A stretch of DNA of 64,000 nt from Paragonimus skrjabini miyazakii (Eukaryota > Platyhelminthes > Trematoda > Plagiorchiida > Troglotrematidae), in NCBI GenBank assembly GCA_014338405.1, contig JTDE01002847.1, positions 24,806 through 88,805 on the forward strand, read 5' to 3'. A program made the position numbers and the translations under genes. The notes below the pieces were generated by a model. That model saw nothing but the letters and a program-made list of their open reading frames with translations, was not told the origin of the DNA and searched no databases. Shown piece by piece: positions 62,471 to 64,000 of this stretch (its first letter is position 1; each line of letters begins with the position of its first letter).

Positions 62471-64000
62471 TTGTGGTCATTGATCAAGAAAACCTTGTTT
62501 GTATTTGTGGTCAATTACATCATTGGTTGGAACCGCCTTCAGACACTAACTTACATTAGTCGCTTCGGCTAGAATGTTCAAGCCTCTAGACGAATGTACT
62601 GTTCACCTTGGCTTTTATTTGTTCATGCCGACTAATGACAGATAAGTTATTAACATGAAGTTTTACGTTGGACTGCTTTTGTCGTTAAGTTAACAGGGTT
62701 CAGAAGAGTCACAAACACTGCCTCAGGAGTTGACTATGGAAGTTGGTATCTAGTAAACGCGTGACATATTACAGAAAGGCCGGTATTAATACAAAAGCGA
62801 GGTTCTTGTACAGAATTTTACAATAAATAACAGGACATAAAAATGAATTACCATTCTTGAATCTGCCTCACGTTTAAATTGTATTAGTGCTAATCCAGTT
62901 GATGACTAACAACATCCAGCCAATCAGATTAAAGAATAAGTTTAAAGAAATGCCTGGACACTTCAAGGAGCTGAAGCTAACGGCAATTGTATAATCGTAT
63001 TACAGACTTTAAGGACAAAAGATAGTTCATAAGACTTTAAGTCAGAATTTTGAGACTCATTTCGCTACATTAACACCAACGAACAAACCTCTGGCTACCT
63101 CACTTATTAGTAACCCATTTAATTCATACATAGCAGACTCAGTCAACGAGATGAATACGGAAACAGTTAGGCAATAATTATATTTTTGGGGATGGTTTAG
63201 AACTCCTGTTATTACAGAGTGAGTACAGCTGGTAGTTAAAGGCAGCTTTCTATTACGATACTTGTTTAACTGGATTGCCCAACGGTATCCGCAGCATCCA
63301 ACTGTCTACGACAGTAGAGAGAAAAGACTAAAAGCTTCAAACTTATTGTGAACAACCCTAGAAGACATTGTAACACATCAAGTTCCGGAAACAAAAACGA
63401 CTTGTGATTTAGTGACGCATCGGAAACGACAAGCTGACAGATTAGCGAAACCAGAGTATTCTAGGTGTTAGAAGAATCGAAACGACCGCTGAGAATGATA
63501 ATATGCTTTTTCCTCTAGTCACTGTTTAAGCAAATTCGAATGATACGTAGCATAGGCAACGCATCTGTTGTTTCACGATTATCTATCCACATTTGAAATA
63601 GTATGACAGCAAGAAGAATAAAATTTGTTACGTTTTACCTAATTTGCAGTTAATTTGGTTCTATCTTTTGTTTTCCAGGCCATCAACAACATAAAAACCG
63701 TAGAACACTAGCTTCAGCGGAAAATGATTGTTATCTAATTCAACCCCAGTCAGTAGTGCTCATTCTTATGTGTATATGTATGCTAGTAAATCCTCAATTC
63801 TTACTGGTCACAAATTGATTGTGTGTTGTGTTTCAGTGTGTGAACATTATATTACAACATAAATGTATTTGAAAAATCAATCGTGTTTCATATTTCAATG
63901 ATAATTATGGATCTGCATGCGTTTACTCTTCGACTAAGTTAATAGTCACGTTATCGAAATGATTGTGAGAAACTTTTATTGCTTCAAGGTACTTGGGGAA
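62471..64000. other. 3' flank of the adhesion gene
   Basis: No further exon, RNA gene or classified repeat was recognised up to the window edge. Confidence 0.45.

Overview
This is a eukaryotic window, most likely from a parasitic flatworm and probably a trematode. The base composition is AT-leaning, most of the DNA is non-coding, introns are long with canonical GT..AG borders, and there are many Penelope-like element (PLE) remnants plus a tRNA-headed short repeat carrying a hammerhead ribozyme, a combination known from schistosomes. The species call is inference. No bacterial operons, rRNA genes or CRISPR arrays were seen.

Layout. 1-14,284 is upstream repeat-rich DNA: a truncated short repeat at the left edge, a foldback near 1.4-1.8 kb, two head-to-tail PLE pieces at 7.0-8.3 kb and further PLE pieces at 10.8-13.2 kb. 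14,285-62,362 holds one plus-strand gene that I assembled from 12 exons by splice sites, phase and domain content. It encodes an immunoglobulin-superfamily adhesion protein of about 562 residues: a hydrophobic leader, a V-like Ig domain, two I-set-like Ig domains of the lachesin/IgLON type, an unassigned C-terminal region and a hydrophobic C-terminus. Every exon joins in frame and each Ig module is bounded by phase-1 introns. 62,363-64,000 is the 3' flank with a polyadenylation signal.

The introns hold mobile DNA: PLE pieces on both strands (introns 2, 6, 7, 8, 9, possibly 3), a second tRNA-like repeat (intron 3), and copies of the hammerhead-bearing short repeat in introns 3, 6, 9 and 11. 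That repeat is the most striking element. It has box A and box B polymerase III promoter motifs followed closely by a type I hammerhead ribozyme. One copy (53,975-54,019) keeps every core base and a permitted cleavage site; two copies share a G at the cleavage position that should silence it. Units about 433 bp long meet at a repeated junction, so the elements look like more-than-one-unit tandem copies, in the manner of schistosome Sm-alpha repeats and metazoan retrozymes.

The adhesion gene is the only confident protein gene. Other long open frames are PLE debris, antisense shadows or unsupported; one antisense frame in intron 3 (26,998-27,429) deserves a second look.
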